Below are positions 46,626 through 57,121 of a DNA stretch of 64,000 bases, one piece after another. The notes under the pieces are model-generated. The model did no database searches and was not told the origin of the DNA. It saw only the letters and a program-made list of their open reading frames with translations. The stretch is from Pandoraea communis (GTDB taxonomy: Bacteria; Pseudomonadota; Gammaproteobacteria; Burkholderiales; Burkholderiaceae): NCBI RefSeq assembly GCF_902459745.1, contig NZ_CABPSJ010000004.1, forward strand, positions 434,001 to 498,000, read 5' to 3'. Within the stretch, counting starts at the first letter, position 1. Every line of letters starts with the position of its first letter. The position numbers and the translations under genes are program-made.

Positions 46626-47120
46626 TCACACCGACTGCGCCGCGAGTTCCTGAACTCGCCGCTGCAATCCCGGTTTATAACCGAAATGGAAGAACACTTC
46701 GGCCATCAGGAACATCGGTGCGATAAATATCTGAAAGAGGTTGTCGAGCAAGGCAGGCTTACGGCCCTCGAAATGGTGCCCGATCAGTTGGATGATCCAG
46801 CCGCCGACGAACAGCACGCCAAAGACGGTCAGCGCCCAAGGCCATGGCAGTCGGGCCAGATGTTGCGTGAGCGCCAGCAGCACGGCGAAAAAAGCGGTCA
46901 TGGCTAGTGCCAGCGGGACATCGAGCAGGAAGTAATACATCAGCAGCACCAGCACGATCACATGCGTGGCGTTCAGGCCGCTCGGGCCGAGCGGCACCCA
47001 CGAGAACGCCTGCATCACAGCAAGAATAATCATGGGAACGCCGAAGAAATGGGTAAGACGATTCTTGGGACTGCGGTGATAGCGCTGATAAAACGACATC
47101 TGTTGCGCCAGTGATTTCAT
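46626..47120 (-). CDS. DUF962/Mpo1-like membrane protein
   Basis: The protein has 164 residues from the ATG at 47120, which follows GGAGG. It has three to four membrane segments. FYQRYHRSPKNRLTHFFGVP and IQLIGHHFEGRKPALLDNLFQIFIAPMF are typical of the DUF962/YGL010W family, which in yeast is a dioxygenase acting on hydroxy-fatty acids. The bacterial role is not known. His residues in HxxxxH-like positions suggest iron binding (inference). Confidence 0.85.
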   Translation of the reverse strand: MKSLAQQMSFYQRYHRSPKNRLTHFFGVPMIILAVMQAFSWVPLGPSGLNATHVIVLVLLMYYFLLDVPLALAMTAFFAVLLALTQHLARLPWPWALTVFGVLFVGGWIIQLIGHHFEGRKPALLDNLFQIFIAPMFLMAEVFFHFGYKPGLQRRVQELAAQSV

Positions 47121-47289
47121 GCCAGCCTCCTGCCTCGGGGACGGGGACACTGCAAGGGCGCCAGCGATGGAACCGGCGTCTAAGCCGACCGCAAGATGCG
47201 GTCGGCATTCCATTGTAGTCACAGTCGAAACGATATTTTGCTGCGCCGCGGCAAAGTGACTCGGATGCCGCGTGCCGGCATTTCCGATC

Positions 47290-48048
47290 CTATTTCGGCT
47301 GCATGCGGATCGCGCCGTCGAGCCGAATGACTTCGCCGTTGAGCATCGGATTGCGCACGATCTGCTCCACGAGCATCGCGTATTCTGCCGGTTTGCCCAG
47401 CCGGGGCGGGAACGGCACCATTTGGCCGAGCGACGCCTGCACTTCGGCCGGCATGGCGAGCATCATGGGGGTTTCGAAAATGCCCGGTGCGATAGTCATC
47501 ACACGGATTCCGCTGCGCGACAGATCGCGCGCCACCGGCAACGTCAGGCTTGCCACGCCACCTTTGGAGGCCGCATACGCGGCCTGCCCCATCTGACCGT
47601 CGAAAGCGGCGACCGAGGCGGTATTGACGATCACGCCGCGTTCTCCTTCGCCGTTCGGTTCGCTCTGACTCATCGCGGTGGCGGCGAGCCGAATCATGTT
47701 GAACGTGCCGATCAGGTTGATCTGGATGACGCGGGAGAAAGTGTCGAGCGGGTGGGGGCCGTCGCGGCCGACGGTCTTGCCGCCAATTGCGATACCCGCG
47801 CAATTGACGAGGCCGCGCAGTGTGCCGAGAGCGCTAGCTGCTGCCACTGCCGCCTTGCCGTCGTCTTCGCGCGTGACATCGCATTTGACGAACTTGCCGC
47901 CGAGCTTCTCAGCGAGCGCTTCACCCTCATCGACGTTCACGTCGGCGAGCACGACCTTTGCGCCGAGTCCGGCAAGCCAGCGCGCGGCGGCCGCACCCAG
48001 GCCCGAGGCGCCACCGGTGATCAGAAACACATTGCCCTGAATTTCCAT
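47290..48048 (-). CDS. Short-chain dehydrogenase (3-hydroxyacyl-CoA dehydrogenase type II-like)
   Basis: The protein has 252 residues. The NAD(P)-binding motif [20 protein letters not shown], catalytic Ser in NTASVAAF and YAASK match the HSD10/FadB2x-like group. It probably oxidises 3-hydroxyacyl-CoA or a related alcohol. Its neighbours (adk upstream, a membrane protein downstream) give no pathway clue. It follows a terminator, so it is its own transcript. Confidence 0.88.
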   Translation of the reverse strand: MEIQGNVFLITGGASGLGAAAARWLAGLGAKVVLADVNVDEGEALAEKLGGKFVKCDVTREDDGKAAVAAASALGTLRGLVNCAGIAIGGKTVGRDGPHPLDTFSRVIQINLIGTFNMIRLAATAMSQSEPNGEGERGVIVNTASVAAFDGQMGQAAYAASKGGVASLTLPVARDLSRSGIRVMTIAPGIFETPMMLAMPAEVQASLGQMVPFPPRLGKPAEYAMLVEQIVRNPMLNGEVIRLDGAIRMQPK

Positions 48049-48067
48049 GCGTCATCCTCCTTTGGCA

Positions 48068-48102
48068 AAAAAGGCGGCGCAGTGTGAACTGGCCGCCTTT
48101 TT
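48068..48102 (-). terminator. Terminator of adk
   Basis: AAAAAGGCGGC at 48068-48078 pairs with GCCGCCTTTTT at 48092-48102, with T-runs on both strands. It separates adk from the dehydrogenase gene, both on the minus strand. Confidence 0.85.
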
Positions 48103-48178
48103 CTAAAGCGTCATTGAGGCTCACCCGACCGGGCGCGCCAAGTGTCGCACCGGGTCATGCGGGGCGGCGCCGACGTGC

Positions 48179-49149
<971 letters not shown>

Positions 49150-49941
49150 TCAGTTTTGCAGCAGTGCGCGAACGCGTTCGAGATCTTCGGCGGTGTCGAC
49201 GCCCGGTAGCGGCGCATCGTCGGTCACGAGCACCGCAATGCGTTCGCCATGCCAGAGCGCCCGAAGTTGCTCGAGCGACTCGGCGGTCTCGATCGGCGCT
49301 TGCGGCAGGTTCGGATAGCTGCGCAGAAACTTGGCGCGATAGGCGTAAAGCCCGATGTGACGAAAGATGGGGGTGGTCGCCGCCGGCAGGCTTGCCGCAT
49401 GGGTAAGCCCGGCGGACCATGCGTCGCGCGACCAGGGAATGGGCGCGCGAGAAAAGTAGAGTGCCCGGCCGTGCACGTCGAGCACGACCTTGACGACGTT
49501 CGGAGAGAAAATCTCCGCGTTGTCGGTAATCGGGTGCGCGGCGGTCGAAAGCGCACATTCCGGATGCTCCGCCAGATGCGCGGCCACCGCATGAATCAGC
49601 CGCGGATCGACGAGCGGCTCGTCACCCTGCACGTTGACGACGATGGTGTCGTCGGACCACCCCTGCTGAACGGCCACCTCGGCAAGACGATCGGTTCCCG
49701 TGGGGTGATCAGCGCGCGTCAGCACCACGTCGAAGCCATGCGCCGAGACGGCATCGACCACGCGTTGAGCGTCGGTGGCGACGACGACCTGGCACGCGCC
49801 CGACTCACGCGCGCGCTCTGCCACACGCACGACCATCGGCTTGCCGCCAATATCCGCGAGCGGTTTGTTGGGCAGACGTGTCGATGCGAGGCGCGCCGGC
49901 ACCACAGCGACGAAGTCGACGGTGTTGATCGAATCGCTCAC
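49150..49941 (-). CDS. kdsB: 3-deoxy-manno-octulosonate cytidylyltransferase
   Basis: The protein has 263 residues. [24 protein letters not shown] and QGDEPLVDP are typical. It activates Kdo as CMP-Kdo for lipopolysaccharide inner core. Its start overlaps the stop of the small Trm112-like gene upstream by 4 bp. It belongs to the lpxK-kdsB envelope run. Confidence 0.95.
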   Translation of the reverse strand: MSDSINTVDFVAVVPARLASTRLPNKPLADIGGKPMVVRVAERARESGACQVVVATDAQRVVDAVSAHGFDVVLTRADHPTGTDRLAEVAVQQGWSDDTIVVNVQGDEPLVDPRLIHAVAAHLAEHPECALSTAAHPITDNAEIFSPNVVKVVLDVHGRALYFSRAPIPWSRDAWSAGLTHAASLPAATTPIFRHIGLYAYRAKFLRSYPNLPQAPIETAESLEQLRALWHGERIAVLVTDDAPLPGVDTAEDLERVRALLQN

Positions 49942-50144
49942 GATGCAGACTTGTCGTCGTTCAGGGGAACGGGGGTACCCTCGACTGACTGGCGTGCTTC
50001 ATCGGCCAGCATGACGGGAATGCCGTCGCGAATCGGATAGGCGAGCTTGTCTGCGTGGCAAATCAGCTCCTGGGCTTTCTTGTCGTACTCCAGGGGGCCC
50101 TTGCACAACGGGCAGACGAGAATCTCAAACAGTCGGTTGTCCAC
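49938..50144 (-). CDS. Trm112-family small protein (YcaR-like)
   Basis: The protein has 68 residues. [21 protein letters not shown] has the paired Cys residues of the Trm112/YcaR family; YcaR sits between lpxK and kdsB in many proteobacteria. Homologues help methyltransferases. It overlaps lpxK by 20 bp at its start and kdsB by 4 bp at its end. Confidence 0.9.
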   Translation of the reverse strand: MDNRLFEILVCPLCKGPLEYDKKAQELICHADKLAYPIRDGIPVMLADEARQSVEGTPVPLNDDKSAS

Positions 50145-51198
50145 GCAATTTCTCCACTACCAGTGATACGAGGCGCGCATCGAGCGAGGCCTCGGCAGGT
50201 ACGGCCCACACCCGCGGGTCGGACCAGGTGACGCATTTTACTGCATCCTTTTCGGTGATCAGGATGGCGTCGGCGGCCACGCCGTCGAACGGATTCGACG
50301 CAAAATCGTAATGATCGGGCAACGCGAGCGTCTCGATTTGCAGACCGGCGGCCCGCAACGCGGCGAAGAAGCGCTCAGGCGCGCCGATGCCGGCCGTAGC
50401 CAGCACGCGTTTACCTGCGAAGTGCGAAAGCGCCCGGGTGAGCCCAGGCTGGCTCACACACCATGCGTCGCCCAGCGTGAGCGTGAGGCGCCACGTGTGC
50501 GGCCATTCGGGCAGCGTTCGGCCGTAGGGATCGTTGATGAGATTGGCATCGCGCTGACGCGACAGCGGTTCGCGCAGCGGCCCGGCGGGCAGCAGGAAAC
50601 CGTTGCCGCCCAGGCGATGGTCGAAGACGGCGATCTCGACGTCGCGTGCCAGTGCGTAATGCTGGAGGCCATCGTCGCAAACGATGACATCACACGCCGG
50701 ATGCGCGGCGAGCAACGCACGGCCGCCTTCGACCCGCGACGGCCACACCCACACGGGTGCGCCGGTGCGCTTGGCAATCAGCAGCGGTTCGTCGCCGACG
50801 TCTTCGGGCCGTGCCGTCACGCCGACTTCGGTCGGATGAGACAGTGTTGCCCCGTATCCGCGAGAGAGTATCCCCGGCGTATAACCGTGTGCACGCAGCG
50901 CGCCGACGAGCGCGATGACGGTCGGGGTCTTGCCCGTACCGCCGACGGTCAGATTACCGACCACGACGACAGGCACGGGCAGCCGCGTCGACGTCCTCCA
51001 GCCCTGTCGAAAGCTCAGGCGCCGCCATGCCGCAATGGCGCCGAAAACCCACGACACGGGCCACAATAGCCAGGCAACAAGTCCCCGTCGTTGCCATTGC
51101 GCGCTCACCCAATGCACAAGCGAGCCCGACAGGCGCGGCACCAATGCACGCGAACGCGTGCCGTTGGTCTGGCCTGAGGGGGATAGCGGCGTGGTCAT
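50125..51198 (-). CDS. lpxK: Tetraacyldisaccharide 4'-kinase
   Basis: The protein has 357 residues, standard for LpxK. The P-loop [13 protein letters not shown] and [12 protein letters not shown] fit. It phosphorylates lipid A at the 4' position. An N-terminal membrane-anchoring segment is present. Its start overlaps exbD by 4 bp and its end overlaps the Trm112-like gene by 20 bp. Confidence 0.94.
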   Translation of the reverse strand: MTTPLSPSGQTNGTRSRALVPRLSGSLVHWVSAQWQRRGLVAWLLWPVSWVFGAIAAWRRLSFRQGWRTSTRLPVPVVVVGNLTVGGTGKTPTVIALVGALRAHGYTPGILSRGYGATLSHPTEVGVTARPEDVGDEPLLIAKRTGAPVWVWPSRVEGGRALLAAHPACDVIVCDDGLQHYALARDVEIAVFDHRLGGNGFLLPAGPLREPLSRQRDANLINDPYGRTLPEWPHTWRLTLTLGDAWCVSQPGLTRALSHFAGKRVLATAGIGAPERFFAALRAAGLQIETLALPDHYDFASNPFDGVAADAILITEKDAVKCVTWSDPRVWAVPAEASLDARLVSLVVEKLRGQPTV

Positions 51199-51656
51199 CG
51201 GGAGCGGGAGGGTGCCTCGCCGCGGGCGGCAGTCGAGCGCGCGGCGAAGGTCAGTCGCGACAGACCGGCCTCGCGGGCAGCTTCCATCACGTTGATGACC
51301 GACTGATGGGTGCTCTTGGCGTCGGCGTTAATGATGATGACCGGTGATTCGGCACTGCTATTCGCGGGGCCTGCCGCCTGGCGCAGCGCAGCCGTGAGGC
51401 TGGCGACATCGCGCTGCCCGAGCGGGTGCCGGTCGATGGCGTAACTGCCGTCGGCACCGATCGATACCACGATCTGACGCGGCGGCACGACAGCCTTTTC
51501 TGCATCGGCTGTCGGCAGATTGACCTTGAGCGCCGTGTATCGCGTATAGGTCGTAGTGACCATCAGGAAGATCAGGATGACGAGCAGCACATCGATGAGC
51601 GGGATCAGATTGATCTCCGGCTCGTCGCGCGTGGAGAGACCTCGACGGAAATTCAT
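51195..51656 (-). CDS. exbD: Biopolymer transport protein ExbD/TolR family
   Basis: The protein has 153 residues. One membrane segment with the conserved Asp in [14 protein letters not shown] follows a short soluble start. With ExbB it uses the proton gradient to energise TonB-like or lipid transport. The exbB-exbD-lpxK order is typical of Burkholderiales, and this pair may serve a TonB-like or lipid-related role, not iron uptake. Confidence 0.9.
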   Translation of the reverse strand: MNFRRGLSTRDEPEINLIPLIDVLLVILIFLMVTTTYTRYTALKVNLPTADAEKAVVPPRQIVVSIGADGSYAIDRHPLGQRDVASLTAALRQAAGPANSSAESPVIIINADAKSTHQSVINVMEAAREAGLSRLTFAARSTAARGEAPSRSR

Positions 51657-51671
51657 CGCGTGTCTCTCGGA

Positions 51672-52286
51672 TCAGTGCCGCGGCAGCGTGGCATCGAGAA
51701 AATGGACAGCTTGCGTCTCGAGTTCGACCAGAAACGCATCGACGCGAGTGCGGTAGTAACGATAGAAGATCATCGCCGGAATCGCGATCATCAGACCGAA
51801 GCCGGTGTTGTACAGGGCCACCGAAATGCCGTGTGCCAGTTGCGCCGGGTCGGTGCCCGTGGCGTCTTGCGCGCCGAAGATCTCGATCATGCCGATGACC
51901 GTGCCGAATAGCCCCATCAAAGGTGCGACCGAGGCAATGGTGCCCAGCGCGGGCAGGAAGCGTTCGAGTTCATGCGCGACTGCTCGCCCGGTCTCTTCCA
52001 GCGCCTCCTTGGCGCTTTCGCGCGGCCCTTGCGGGTTGTGTGCGACGAAACGAACACCGGTGGCTAATACGCGCCCGAGCATCGAGCCGCGCGCCAACGC
52101 TTCGGTGGCATCCTGTTTGGCCGAACCGCGGCGGGCAAGCGTGATCGCGTTTTCGAGCACCCCGCTTGGCAGTACGCGCGCGCGGCGCAGCGACAGGGCG
52201 CGCTCGACGATCAGGGCAAGGGCGATGACGGAAGCGATGAGAAGTGGCCAGATGGGCCAGCCGGCGGCCTGGATAACGGCGAACAA
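51672..52286 (-). CDS. exbB: MotA/TolQ/ExbB proton channel family protein
   Basis: The protein has 204 residues from a TTG at 52286; the ribosome site AGAGG precedes it, and LFAVIQAAGWPIWPLLIAS is the usual family start. Three membrane segments with the conserved Thr/Glu channel residues (ALIVER, and the final MIAIPAMIFY) are visible. It forms the proton channel with ExbD. A longer reading to 52421 lacks support. Confidence 0.87.
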   Translation of the reverse strand: MFAVIQAAGWPIWPLLIASVIALALIVERALSLRRARVLPSGVLENAITLARRGSAKQDATEALARGSMLGRVLATGVRFVAHNPQGPRESAKEALEETGRAVAHELERFLPALGTIASVAPLMGLFGTVIGMIEIFGAQDATGTDPAQLAHGISVALYNTGFGLMIAIPAMIFYRYYRTRVDAFLVELETQAVHFLDATLPRH

Positions 52287-52736
52287 AGACGACCTCTTGC
52301 TTGGTGCGGGGGATGGGGCAAACGAGTCCGAACTGTAGCGTGCAGGGTGGGGATGGGCAAGCACCGTTTTCCACATCATCCGAGCACAAGGATGTGGACA
52401 ACCTTGGGATACGTTCGGCAACTCTTTGACCCGACTGTACTTTTTAGTTCGTGATTAAAGAATGGGCAGCAATTTGTTTCAGAAATGAACACTGCCGCAA
52501 GCTCACGATTCCCAAGAAATGGCGTGCAGCCTGTGGATAACTATGTGCACATGTCGCCTCCTCAGCATATATCTTGGCGATCCTCCCGGAATGACCTCAC
52601 GGCATCACGGTAAAGGCGACCGCACAGCCCGATAAATCAAGGGTTTGGCGTCGCGATGCAGGAAATATCGGGCATGTGGGCGCGAAAACCCTTAAATTAG
52701 CGGGCCTGTGGACAGCTTTTTTGTCAGCGAATACGT
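52287..52736. other. Gene-free region with DnaA-box-like sequences
   Basis: The 450-bp gap contains TTTTCCACA (52367-52375), TGTGGACAA (52393-52401), TGTGGATAA (52532-52540, the reverse complement of the consensus DnaA box TTATCCACA) and TGTGGACAG (52707-52715). They lie upstream of both exbB (minus) and xseA (plus). No AT-rich unwinding region, dnaA or gidA gene is nearby, so this is not a replication origin. Confidence 0.6.
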
Positions 52737-54110
52737 ATGAACCCATCTTTCGACGACGCCCGGCCCATTAGTGGTGCGGATCGCGTGCTAAGTGTTTCGG
52801 ATTTGAACAAAGCCGTGGCCGGCGTGCTGGAGCGGAGCTTTCCGCTGGCATGGGTCAGCGGCGAAATTTCGAACTTCACGCGTGCGGCGAGCGGCCACTG
52901 GTATTTCTCGATCAAGGACGCGCAAGCGCAAATGCGCTGTGTGATGTTCCGCGGCCGCGCGCAGCACGCCGACTTCTCGCCGAAAGAGGGCGATCGCGTC
53001 GAGGTTCGTGCGCTGCTCTCCATGTACGTGCCACGCGGAGAGGTCCAGCTCAATGTCGAGGCGATCCGCCGCGCAGGGCAGGGCAATCTGTATGAGGCGT
53101 TTCTGAAACTCAAGGAGAAGCTCGCCGCCGCAGGGTTGTTCGACGCCCAGCGCAAGCGTGCTTTGCCGAGGTATGCCCGCCGGGTAGGCGTTGTCACGTC
53201 GTTGCAGGCCGCCGCGTTGCGCGACGTGCTGACGACGCTCGCCCGGCGTGCCCCCCACGTTGCGGTGGTGGTCTATCCGGCGCCCGTGCAAGGGGCGGAT
53301 GCGGCGACACGGCTGGCGGCGGCGCTCGATACGGCCAACGCCCGCCGCGAGGTCGACGCCCTGTTGCTGTGCCGTGGCGGTGGTTCCATCGAAGACCTGT
53401 GGGCGTTCAACGAGGAAGTGCTCGCCCACGCCATTGCGCGCAGCGAGCTACCCGTTGTCTCCGGTGTGGGGCACGAGACCGATTTCACGATCGCGGATTT
53501 CGTGGCCGACGTGCGTGCGCCAACCCCGACGGCGGCTGCCGAACTGATTAGTGCGGCCCGTGACGAATGCCTGCGCGAGATCGACCGGGAACGCCAGCGG
53601 CTGACCCGGGCGATGTGGCGCATGCTGGAACAGCGTGGCCAGCAGCTCGACAGTTTGTCTCGCGGGCTGGTTTCGCCTCGTGAGCGTCTGGCACGTCAGC
53701 GCGGCGAACTGGCGCACTTGAGCGACCGGATGCGACACGCGTTGGAACGTCCGCTGGCCCAGCGCCGTGGCCGTTTCGAGATGTTGCGCCTTCGCCTGAC
53801 GCGTGCGGTACCCGATGTCGCGCCCCAGCACGAGCGTGTCTCGTTACTCTTGCAGCGCCTGCAAAACACAATGTCGCGCCGGGAAGAGCGCGCTGCCCAA
53901 CGACTCGCCGATGCCACAGCGCAGCTCGAGTTACTCAATCCGCGCCGCACGCTACAGCGCGGCTATGCCGCCGTGCTCGATGGGAAGGGCCAGCCGGTTC
54001 GCGATCCGAGAAAATTGCATCGGGGCCAGCAAGTGACGATGCACTTGGCCGATGGTGCCGCCGACGTCGGCATTGGTGATGTTCAGGTCAGGCTAGACGA
54101 TACTTTTTAG
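52737..54110 (+). CDS. xseA: Exodeoxyribonuclease VII large subunit
   Basis: The protein has 457 residues. The N-terminal OB fold starts VLSVSDLNKAVAGVLERSFP. The catalytic core has ICRGGGSIEDLW-like LLCRGGGSIEDLWAFN and GHETDFTIADFVADVRAPTPTAAAE. With XseB it degrades single-stranded DNA. It ends 4 bp into a minus-strand shadow frame and is followed by sodB 200 bp downstream. Confidence 0.94.
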   Translation: MNPSFDDARPISGADRVLSVSDLNKAVAGVLERSFPLAWVSGEISNFTRAASGHWYFSIKDAQAQMRCVMFRGRAQHADFSPKEGDRVEVRALLSMYVPRGEVQLNVEAIRRAGQGNLYEAFLKLKEKLAAAGLFDAQRKRALPRYARRVGVVTSLQAAALRDVLTTLARRAPHVAVVVYPAPVQGADAATRLAAALDTANARREVDALLLCRGGGSIEDLWAFNEEVLAHAIARSELPVVSGVGHETDFTIADFVADVRAPTPTAAAELISAARDECLREIDRERQRLTRAMWRMLEQRGQQLDSLSRGLVSPRERLARQRGELAHLSDRMRHALERPLAQRRGRFEMLRLRLTRAVPDVAPQHERVSLLLQRLQNTMSRREERAAQRLADATAQLELLNPRRTLQRGYAAVLDGKGQPVRDPRKLHRGQQVTMHLADGAADVGIGDVQVRLDDTF

Positions 54111-54313
54111 CGGGACCCGGTTCGACAATACTGACAAATCGCAGCCATCGTGCGTCGATTAGCCGGGATTGGCAAACAATCGTCACAGAGATATCGCATA
54201 GTGGGGTAAATCAAGTAACCGTGCGGTTTGCGGGGTTTTCGCATCTGCCCTAGAATCGATGGCTCCGGATAATGCAAAATCGGGTTCCCCTCAGAGCACA
54301 AAGGACAATTGCC

Positions 54314-54892
54314 ATGGAACACAAGCTCCCTGAACTGCCGTACGCCATCGATGCACTGGCGCCGACCATCTCCAAGGAAACGATGGAGTATCACTACGGC
54401 AAGCATCACCAAGCCTATGTGACCAACTTGAACAACCTGATCAAGGGCACCGAGTTCGAAAACGCCAGCCTCGAAGACATCATCAAGAAGTCGTCGGGCG
54501 GCGTGTTCAACAACGCAGCACAGGTGTGGAACCACACCTTCTTCTGGAACACCCTGTCGCCCAAGGGCGGCGGTGCACCGTCGGGCGATCTGGCCAAGGC
54601 CATCGACGCCAAGTTCGGTTCGTATGACGCCTTCAAGGAAGCCTTCTCGAAGTCGGCCGTGGGCAACTTCGGTTCGGGCTGGACGTGGCTCGTGAAGAAG
54701 GCCGACGGTTCGGTCGACATCGTCAACACCAGCAACGCCGCCACACCGCTGACCGGCGCCGACAAGCCGCTGATCACCATCGACGTGTGGGAACACGCCT
54801 ACTACATCGACTACCGCAATGCCCGTCCGAAGTTTGTCGAGGCATTCTGGAATCTGGTCAACTGGGACTTCGCCGCGAAGAATTTCGCGTAA
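54314..54892 (+). CDS. sodB: Iron superoxide dismutase
   Basis: The protein has 192 residues from the ATG at 54314, which follows AAGGA. Metal ligands are in [27 protein letters not shown]. The Gln in the active site and the overall length fit the iron type. It removes superoxide in the cytoplasm. It is a single-gene unit ending in a strong terminator. Confidence 0.95.
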   Translation: MEHKLPELPYAIDALAPTISKETMEYHYGKHHQAYVTNLNNLIKGTEFENASLEDIIKKSSGGVFNNAAQVWNHTFFWNTLSPKGGGAPSGDLAKAIDAKFGSYDAFKEAFSKSAVGNFGSGWTWLVKKADGSVDIVNTSNAATPLTGADKPLITIDVWEHAYYIDYRNARPKFVEAFWNLVNWDFAAKNFA

Positions 54893-54996
54893 TCGAGCCT
54901 CCCGGACTTTGCCGGCCGATACAATCCACTTCAGTGAAACTCGCTGAAGGGAACGTCAGGCGCCCAACCCGAGCGTCTGGCGTTGGCGGCGAAACG

Positions 54997-55022
54997 AAAA
55001 CCCACCGCTTGCGGTGGGTTTT
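54997..55022 (+). terminator. Terminator of sodB
   Basis: AAAACCCACCGC at 54997-55008 pairs with GCGGTGGGTTTT at 55011-55022, followed by TTTTGTTTTC. It ends the sodB transcript. Confidence 0.9.
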
Positions 55023-55133
55023 TTGTTTTCAGCGGTCACAGGATTACCGTCTCGTGCGTTTTGCTTGACCGCCATCAAGATTTGCGTATGTCGCCGTCGT
55101 TAGAGTAAACACTTCAAACAGAACGGACAACGT

Positions 55134-55865
55134 ATGCCTGACCCTGCGCCAGCGCGCGACATCTGCGCCACCACTCTTTCGCTCGCCCCTGACGCCTCGC
55201 GCGACACCTGTCGCCCCGAATCCCGTAACAACGATCCCCATCATCGCTACTGGCTCGCCGACGCCCGGCTCATGAGCAGCCTGCCGCCAGCCACATGGAC
55301 ACTCTTCCGTCTGGCCGAACAAAAGCGAGGTAGCACTGCCACGCATATGTGGCGCGTCGGCGCGCTGGCCTGGCGTTTCGCGCAAGCGCTCGGCATGCCT
55401 GCCGTTAAAGCGCAGGCCCTCGGGCTGGCAGCGGCGCTGCACGACACCGGCAAGCTTTGCATTTCAAACGCGATACTGGAAAAGCCGGGCAGGCTGACGC
55501 CCGATGAGATGGATGTGATGCGTATGCATCCGCAATTGGGGGCCGATATGTTGGGCGCTATCGGCGGTGCGGCATGCACGTTGGCGGCAACCGTCGCTCG
55601 CACGCATCATGAACGCTATGACGGCGGCGGTTATCCGTATGGTCTGTCGGGGAATCGTATTCCGTTGGCAGGACGGATCGTCGCGTTGGTCGACGTATTC
55701 GACGCGCTGGCGAGTCACCGGCCGTATCGATCGGCACTGCGTCCGGCCCAGATTGTTGCGGCGATGCTCGCCGAGCGGGGGCGTCACTTCGATCCGTGGC
55801 TGCTGGATCGATTTCTCGAGCGTTCGCTTGGGTCCGCGTTGGAGATATCGGGCGGCGCCCGTTGA
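55134..55865 (+). CDS. HD-GYP-domain phosphodiesterase-like protein
   Basis: The protein has 243 residues with no sensor domain, only about 55 low-complexity residues before the HD-GYP domain. LHDTGK is the HD motif and HHERYDGGGYPYG contains the GYP signature. Such enzymes degrade cyclic-di-GMP to pGpG or GMP. It is a soluble stand-alone protein. The variant LHDTGK (HDIGK in most) is a mild departure. No partner gene is nearby. Confidence 0.85.
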   Translation: MPDPAPARDICATTLSLAPDASRDTCRPESRNNDPHHRYWLADARLMSSLPPATWTLFRLAEQKRGSTATHMWRVGALAWRFAQALGMPAVKAQALGLAAALHDTGKLCISNAILEKPGRLTPDEMDVMRMHPQLGADMLGAIGGAACTLAATVARTHHERYDGGGYPYGLSGNRIPLAGRIVALVDVFDALASHRPYRSALRPAQIVAAMLAERGRHFDPWLLDRFLERSLGSALEISGGAR

Positions 55866-55889
55866 GCGCGCGCCGTCGAATGCACGGGG

Positions 55890-56369
55890 TCAGCGCGGCA
55901 AGCCCGAAATCTTCGCGCCCGGGCCGAGATTCTTGCTCTTGAACCAGCCCAGATTCATTTCCAGCGCATAGCGCACCGCCGCACGCGGGCAGTGATTGTC
56001 TTCGGTCTGTGGCGCCATGTCTTCGATGTTCACGATCGTGCCATCGTCGGCAAGAAATGCGATGGACAACGGCAGATTGGTATTTTTCATCCAGAAGCAA
56101 TGACCGGCGCGTTGTTCGAACACGAACAGCATGCCGGCGTTGGCGGGCATTGTCGTGCGATACATCAGGCCTTGTTCGCGGTCTGCCTCATTGGCGGCGA
56201 CTTCGGCCTTGATGAGGTACATGCCGGCAGAGAGCTGAACGGTCGGGAACTGCCCGGGCTGCTTGATTTGCGCGGCGGCGCTCACTGGCGCGAGTGCCAT
56301 GACGGCAGCGGTGGTGGCAAACGTGGCGCTGGCGGCGAGCGCGGCCAGTTGACGCGAAATCCGGATCAC
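55890..56369 (-). CDS. DUF192-family exported protein
   Basis: The protein has 159 residues. A signal peptide (ALAASATFATTAAVMALAPVSAAAQ) precedes the domain with EVAANEADREQGLMYRT, FVFEQRAGHCFWMKNTNLPLSIAFL and GTIVNIEDMAP. DUF192 proteins are small periplasmic proteins of unknown function. It is a single-gene minus-strand unit. Confidence 0.88.
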   Translation of the reverse strand: MIRISRQLAALAASATFATTAAVMALAPVSAAAQIKQPGQFPTVQLSAGMYLIKAEVAANEADREQGLMYRTTMPANAGMLFVFEQRAGHCFWMKNTNLPLSIAFLADDGTIVNIEDMAPQTEDNHCPRAAVRYALEMNLGWFKSKNLGPGAKISGLPR

Positions 56370-56439
56370 AAACGGCTCCTGGGACGATCGGGGGAACGTC
56401 AGATACGTGGCGGATCATTGTAGCCGCCGGACGAAAAAA

Positions 56440-56465
56440 AAGCAGGTTGCATAAGCAACCTGCTT
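56440..56465 (-). terminator. Terminator of the small exported-protein gene
   Basis: AAGCAGGTTGC at 56440-56450 pairs perfectly with GCAACCTGCTT at 56455-56465 across ATAA. On the minus strand it is followed by eight T residues, so it ends the 56505-56717 transcript. Confidence 0.92.
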
Positions 56466-56504
56466 ATTACCGTACGTTGCGCGGCAAGCCGCGCAGCGCG
56501 GTAC

Positions 56505-56717
56505 TTACTTGCTGGCAGCAGCCGGAGCTTCAGCAGCGGCAGCCTTCTTAGCCGACTTCTTGGTCGACTTCTTGTGCGACGACTTCTTCTTGGCAGCCGG
56601 CTTGCTAGCAGCGGCCGGAGCAGCAGCAGCGTCAGTGGCCGGAGCCGGAGCCGATGCTTGGGCGAAAACGCCAGTTGCGAAAAGGCCAGCGACCAGGGCA
56701 GCGATCAGTTTTTTCAT
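56505..56717 (-). CDS. Small exported Ala/Lys-rich protein A
   Basis: The protein has 70 residues. A signal peptide (MKKLIAALVAGLFATGVFAQA) precedes Ala/Pro spacers and a very basic middle (KKKSSHKKSTKKSAKK). It resembles the neighbouring protein at 56845, so the pair probably arose by duplication. I do not recognise a family; such proteins are described as PspA- or histone-like in annotations, but function is unknown. It may bind nucleic acid or cell-surface polyanions (inference). Confidence 0.8.
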   Translation of the reverse strand: MKKLIAALVAGLFATGVFAQASAPAPATDAAAAPAAASKPAAKKKSSHKKSTKKSAKKAAAAEAPAAASK

Positions 56718-56844
56718 GACATTCCTCGTTGAAGCTCGATGTTGGGGTGGTGTACTCGTTGACCCGCGAAGTGAGTCATTTCCTTTAACGTCCGTTCAGG
56801 ACATCGGTTGACAACTCACCTGCGGATTTTTTCAAAAGCTAGTA

Positions 56845-57069
56845 TTACGGCTTGTTACCGACGGGCGGCTGGCTCATCGCCTTCTTGCCCGACTTCTTGT
56901 GATGATGCTTCTTGTGTGTGGCCTTCTTCGCCGGGGCAGCCTGATCAGCAGGCGCTGCTGCTGCAGGCGCCGCCGGGGCGACAGGCGCCGTAGCCGGCGC
57001 CGATTGTTGGGCCATCGCGGCGCCGGACACAATCAGGCCGGCGGTCAGTGCGAGCAGCAGTTTGTTCAT
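56845..57069 (-). CDS. Small exported Ala/Lys/His-rich protein B
   Basis: The protein has 74 residues. A signal peptide (MNKLLLALTAGLIVSGAAMAQ) precedes an Ala/Pro-rich spacer and a basic His/Lys block (KKATHKKHHHKKSGKK). It shares the layout of the protein at 56505 (signal, Ala/Pro spacer, basic block). The two are on the same strand, 127 bp apart. Function unknown; the His cluster could bind metal (inference). Confidence 0.8.
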   Translation of the reverse strand: MNKLLLALTAGLIVSGAAMAQQSAPATAPVAPAAPAAAAPADQAAPAKKATHKKHHHKKSGKKAMSQPPVGNKP

Positions 57070-57121
57070 GACTTGGTTTCCTCGTTTCAGTTAGTGGTGC
57101 GTATGTTGCGCACCTGTTCCC

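Noticed and set aside
52367-52715. Replication origin
   Set aside because: There are DnaA-like boxes but no AT-rich unwinding region and no dnaA, dnaN or gidA gene nearby.
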